A stretch of 24,388 nt of DNA from an uncultured Clostridium sp. GTDB lineage: Bacteria > Bacillota > Clostridia > TANB77 > CAG-508. The position numbers were made by a program, and so were the translations under genes. The notes under the pieces were generated by a model. It worked only from the letters and a program-made list of their open reading frames with translations, searched no databases and was not told the DNA's origin. Where the stretch lies: contig USEM01000017.1 of NCBI GenBank assembly GCA_900553695.1, positions 1 to 24,388 on the forward strand, written 5' to 3'. Shown here one piece after another: positions 21,125 through 24,388 of the stretch; position 1 is the stretch's first letter; each line of letters starts with the position of its first letter.

Positions 21125-22962
21125 TATATAGTGCCGATGAACTTATTCAAAAAAGAAAAGATTTATGGCAGAATAAACACAGCATTTTTCAAGACAAAAA
21201 GTTAAGACAAGCAATTGCAAATGAAATAATAAAAAATGAACAGTTAAGAAGTGAAGTTCAAGAGTATCCAGAAAAATTAATTGAACTTCTTTTTGTTGTT
21301 GTAGACAAGGATAAAAATGTTATTCCTTTTTTTCTTAATGAAGTTCAAAATGATTTTATTAAAATTCTAAATAAGGCAAAGAAAGATTTTGAAAATAGAG
21401 AAATAACAGATATATCAATTCTAATTCTAAAAGGAAGGCAACAGGGTTTTACAACTGCAATTACTGCATATCAGCTTGCATGTTCTATAACTCAAAGAAA
21501 TTTTGAAGGAATTACTTTGGCTGATGAGTCTTCAAATACCGAAGCAATATTTCAAAATAAAGCAAAATATGTTTATAACCAATTGCCGGATGCCATAAAA
21601 CCAACAGAAAAATTCAACAACAAGAGACAATTATTATTTGAAAAGCTAAATAGTAGTTGGTCAGCCGATACTGCAACAAAAGATGTAGGTAGATCAAGGA
21701 CAATTAATTTTCTACATGGTTCAGAAGTTGCTTTCTGGAGAAATGGTGTTTCAAACATATTAGCGGGCTTAGGTGAAGCATTAACTAAAAGTTCTATTAA
21801 AATTTTTGAAACGACAGCAAATGGATTTAATGATTTTAGGGAGATGTGGAAATCAGGAGCACATATAAATGTTTTCTACGAGTGGTGGAGAACTAAGGAA
21901 TATAGAATTGAGTTTGCAAGTAAGCAAACTAAAGAAAACTTTTTGCAAAGAGTTGATACAAGAGAAGATTGGATATATGAAAGGTTAAGGTGGCTTAAAT
22001 ATGTAAAACACTTAGAAGATGAACAACTGTGGTGGTACTATTCTAAATACAAAAAAATGCTAAATAAGGAGTTAATAAAACAAGAGTATCCATGCACTGC
22101 AGATGAAGCTTTTTTAAGCAGTGGTAATTGTGTTTTTGACAAAGATAAAATAATTGCAAGAATAGATGAAGCACCTAAACCATTGAAAATAGGTTATTTT
22201 GAATATGATTATGACGACACATTGCCAGCATTTGGAACACTTAATCATTATACAGATAGACCATACAAGAAAAACAAAATATCTAATATCAAATGGGTAA
22301 ATGATCCAAATGGATATATTAAAATATATAAAGTTCCAAATACACCACATATTACGAAGTATGGTATAGGTGGAGACACTGCAGGAGATGGTTCTGATTT
22401 CTTTACAGGACATGTTTTAGATGCAAAAACTGGAGAACAAGTTGCAGTATTGAAGCATCAAATGGATGCAGATTTGTATTCTAAACAAATGTACTGTTTA
22501 GGAATGTATTATAAGCAAGCACTTATTGGTATTGAAAGTAATTTTGATAGTTTCCCTATTAAGGAGCTGCAAAGATTAGGATATCCAAACTTATACATAA
22601 GAGAACGTGAAGACAAATTCAGCGGAATAATGGAAAAATCTTATGGCTTTAGAACTACAAGCGTTACTAGACCAGTTATAATATCTAACCTTGTAAAAAT
22701 AGTAAGAGATACAGTTGAACTTATAAATGATAGTGATACATTAAAAGAAATGCTAATGTTTATAAAAAATGAAAAAGGTAGAGCAGAAGCCCAAGAAGGA
22801 GAACATGATGACCTTGTAATGGGATTAGCTATAGCATACAGAATAATAGAACAGGTTGTATTTATGGAAGATGAAATTATAATTCAAAATGATACACAAT
22901 TACAATTTCAAAGTGAAAATGAGGATTATAGTGATTATGGAGAAGACATTGAAATTATTTAA
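21121..22962 (+). CDS. terL: Terminase large subunit
   Basis: 613 residues, TTG start overlapping the terS stop; GGAGG is 7 bases upstream. The large subunit is the ATP-driven packaging motor with a nuclease domain. ATPase part: ILILKGRQQGFTT (GRQQGFTT at about 105-112, Walker-A-like) and the following HGSEVAFW block. Nuclease part: GGDTAGDGSD with Asp419, and EHDDLVMG with Asp563/564 as metal ligands. The length is slightly above the usual range. The frame is uninterrupted and contains no in-frame CGG. Confidence 0.94.
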   Translation: MIYSADELIQKRKDLWQNKHSIFQDKKLRQAIANEIIKNEQLRSEVQEYPEKLIELLFVVVDKDKNVIPFFLNEVQNDFIKILNKAKKDFENREITDISILILKGRQQGFTTAITAYQLACSITQRNFEGITLADESSNTEAIFQNKAKYVYNQLPDAIKPTEKFNNKRQLLFEKLNSSWSADTATKDVGRSRTINFLHGSEVAFWRNGVSNILAGLGEALTKSSIKIFETTANGFNDFREMWKSGAHINVFYEWWRTKEYRIEFASKQTKENFLQRVDTREDWIYERLRWLKYVKHLEDEQLWWYYSKYKKMLNKELIKQEYPCTADEAFLSSGNCVFDKDKIIARIDEAPKPLKIGYFEYDYDDTLPAFGTLNHYTDRPYKKNKISNIKWVNDPNGYIKIYKVPNTPHITKYGIGGDTAGDGSDFFTGHVLDAKTGEQVAVLKHQMDADLYSKQMYCLGMYYKQALIGIESNFDSFPIKELQRLGYPNLYIREREDKFSGIMEKSYGFRTTSVTRPVIISNLVKIVRDTVELINDSDTLKEMLMFIKNEKGRAEAQEGEHDDLVMGLAIAYRIIEQVVFMEDEIIIQNDTQLQFQSENEDYSDYGEDIEII

Positions 22963-22976
22963 TAAGGAGTTTGATT

Positions 22977-23231
22977 ATGAAATTAATTGAAATTTTATTA
23001 ATTATATTAACTATACAAATATCAAACATTTTTATGTTTGCATTTTTTATGTGTATTTTTTACAATAAAAAAATTGTTAATCCTGTAAAAGCATATCAGG
23101 AACATAAGAGACAAGAGGAAGACGATAGAGAGAATAGATTAAAAGAAAAGCAGATTTTAGAATCACTTGAGAATATAGATAGATTTGATGGAACATCACT
23201 TGGGCAAAAAGATATATCTACAGAGATTTAG
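22977..23231 (+). CDS. Small membrane protein between terL and portal
   Basis: 84 residues from the ATG at 22977 (AAGGAG 7 bases upstream; an in-frame TTG lies two codons earlier). One or two hydrophobic segments at about 4-28 are followed by a charged coiled-coil tail (KAYQEHKRQEEDDRENRLKE). No family recognised; small proteins are common at this place in phage late operons. Confidence 0.6.
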   Translation: MKLIEILLIILTIQISNIFMFAFFMCIFYNKKIVNPVKAYQEHKRQEEDDRENRLKEKQILESLENIDRFDGTSLGQKDISTEI

Positions 23232-23241
23232 GAGGTAGGAA

Positions 23242-24388
23242 ATGGATTTAAAAGATGTGCAAGAAACCGATATTTGGGCATTATATCAACAAGGACAGGA
23301 CTACATGAGATTAAAAAATATGTACACACAAACAGATTTGAATTTTAGAATGTTTGGTGGAGACCAAAACAAAGACCTTAAGATAACAGGAATTGAACCG
23401 ATACAATTAAATTACATTAAACCTATCGTTCGTTACAAAGTTGGTGTAGTAATACAGTATTTGTGGGCTATAGTTTATTCAAGTGAAAACTTGGAAAATA
23501 ATGAGTTTAAAGAAACTTCAGAAAAAGTTTGTAAATTGTTAAATCGTAAGGCTGCAAAAATCTGGGAAAATGAAAACTTAGATAAGAAAATACAGAAGAT
23601 TTGTAAAAATGCAGCAATAAACGGAGAATGTGTTTGTTACATTGATTATAACAAGAAAAAAGCTACTCCTAAAATAAAAATTCTTTCAAAGGTTGATGTT
23701 TACTATGGAAATGAAAACAATGATGAAATAGAAGAACAACCATATATACTTGTAAAACAAAGAGTATCTGTAATTGAGGCAAGACAAATTGCTATAGATT
23801 GTGGAGTAAGTGAAGAATCAGCAAACTTGATTGTGGGTGATAATGAAACCTTTGAAGAAAGTGGAGAAGAATCTAAACTGGAAAAAGATGATATGGTAAC
23901 AATTGTTACAAAGTTATATAAGAAAGACGGCAAAGTTCATTATGCAAAATCAACCAGATATGTAGAAATCAAGAAAGATACAAATACAGGGTTAAGTTAT
24001 TATCCTGTAATTCATTTTATTTGGGAAGAAAAGGAAGGAAGTGCAAGAGGTCAAGGAGAAGTTGAACCTTTGATTCCAAACCAACTGGAAGTTAATAAAA
24101 CTCTAATGAGGAGAGCATTGGTAGCAAAACTTACAGCCTATCCAACAAAAGCAGTTGCAATTGAAAAAATCCAAAACCCCAAAGATATAAATAAAGTTGG
24201 TGCAATTATAAAAATTAAGGGTTCTGATGTACAAGATGTAAATAAGATATTTACAAATGTTAGTCCTGCTCAAATGAGTAGTGATGTACAGGCTTTAATG
24301 AATGATTTAATTAATGTATCAAGAGAACTAGCAAATGCTTCAGATGTTGCAAGCGGAAGTTTAAATAATAGCACTCTTCAAAACGCAT
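23242..24388 (+). CDS. Phage portal protein (3' end outside window)
   Basis: GGAGGT precedes the ATG at 23242; the frame is open to the right edge (382 codons). The portal forms the dodecameric ring at the capsid vertex through which DNA is packaged. Visible features: IQLNYIKPIVRYKVGVV near the N-terminus, KICKNAAINGECVCYIDY, and YPVIHFIWEEKEGSARGQGE followed by LIPNQLEVNKTLMRRALVAK, which is the helical stem/crown region of portals. Location right behind terL is standard. No in-frame CGG in the visible part. Confidence 0.88.
   Translation, partial: MDLKDVQETDIWALYQQGQDYMRLKNMYTQTDLNFRMFGGDQNKDLKITGIEPIQLNYIKPIVRYKVGVVIQYLWAIVYSSENLENNEFKETSEKVCKLLNRKAAKIWENENLDKKIQKICKNAAINGECVCYIDYNKKKATPKIKILSKVDVYYGNENNDEIEEQPYILVKQRVSVIEARQIAIDCGVSEESANLIVGDNETFEESGEESKLEKDDMVTIVTKLYKKDGKVHYAKSTRYVEIKKDTNTGLSYYPVIHFIWEEKEGSARGQGEVEPLIPNQLEVNKTLMRRALVAKLTAYPTKAVAIEKIQNPKDINKVGAIIKIKGSDVQDVNKIFTNVSPAQMSSDVQALMNDLINVSRELANASDVASGSLNNSTLQNA

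Larger units (their letters stand above)
8690..24388. mobile_element. Prophage of a tailed phage, left part (right end outside window)
   Basis: The region begins behind the rpsR terminator with a minus-strand integrase. It continues through repressor/Cro control, early genes, a replication gene and a late regulator to terS, terL and portal. This order matches temperate Clostridium/Bacillus siphophages. The right attachment site is not in the window, so exact borders cannot be set. Confidence 0.93.

Overview
The window is about 70% A+T and reads as a Clostridia-type Firmicute. Low-GC codon use, AGGAGG ribosome binding sites, occasional TTG/GTG starts, a VanW-type wall protein, and the uppS-cdsA-rseP and rpsF-ssb-rpsR clusters all point that way. 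I cannot name the species. Positions 1 to about 8675 are chromosome. From about 8690 to the right edge is the left part of a tailed-phage prophage inserted just behind the rpsR terminator; its right end lies outside the window.

Chromosomal part, left to right: a VanW/G5 surface protein (5' end missing), tgt, a membrane-anchored WG-repeat protein and a bidirectional terminator. Then come a convergent small membrane protein (Phage_holin_4_2/YvlD type), a DUF421 plus DUF4363 pair, uppS-cdsA and a short rseP-like protease without PDZ domain, and the rpsF-ssb-rpsR operon behind its own promoter.

Prophage part: integrase (minus strand); an accessory/lysogeny block with a membrane protein, an unknown 298-aa protein, and a CI-like repressor coupled to a second membrane protein; a divergent operator region; a Cro-like regulator; an excisionase-like HTH protein; a small membrane protein; an HNH-like protein; a replisome-organiser-like protein; a second tyrosine recombinase; a long string of small early genes including a Spo0A_C-like and an ASCH-domain protein; an ArpU/RinA-like late regulator; a structured non-coding stretch; then terS, terL, a small membrane protein and portal.

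The outstanding observation is a recurrent recoding signal. Six prophage genes (integrase, excisionase-like HTH, small membrane protein, second recombinase, the 236-aa protein before the Spo0A_C-like gene, and terS) are each interrupted by a +1 frame change, seven events in all. Every event lies exactly at an in-frame CGG codon. Skipping the C of CGG restores the full-length protein and places a glycine codon (GGN) at the junction. I found no other in-frame CGG codon in any gene of the window, host or phage, although CGG occurs about thirty times out of frame in coding sequence. This suggests that CGG is not an ordinary arginine codon here but a programmed +1 frameshift (or CGGN quadruplet) signal. 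It would gate recombination, packaging and early genes of the phage. The coincidence is read directly from the sequence; the decoding mechanism is inference.
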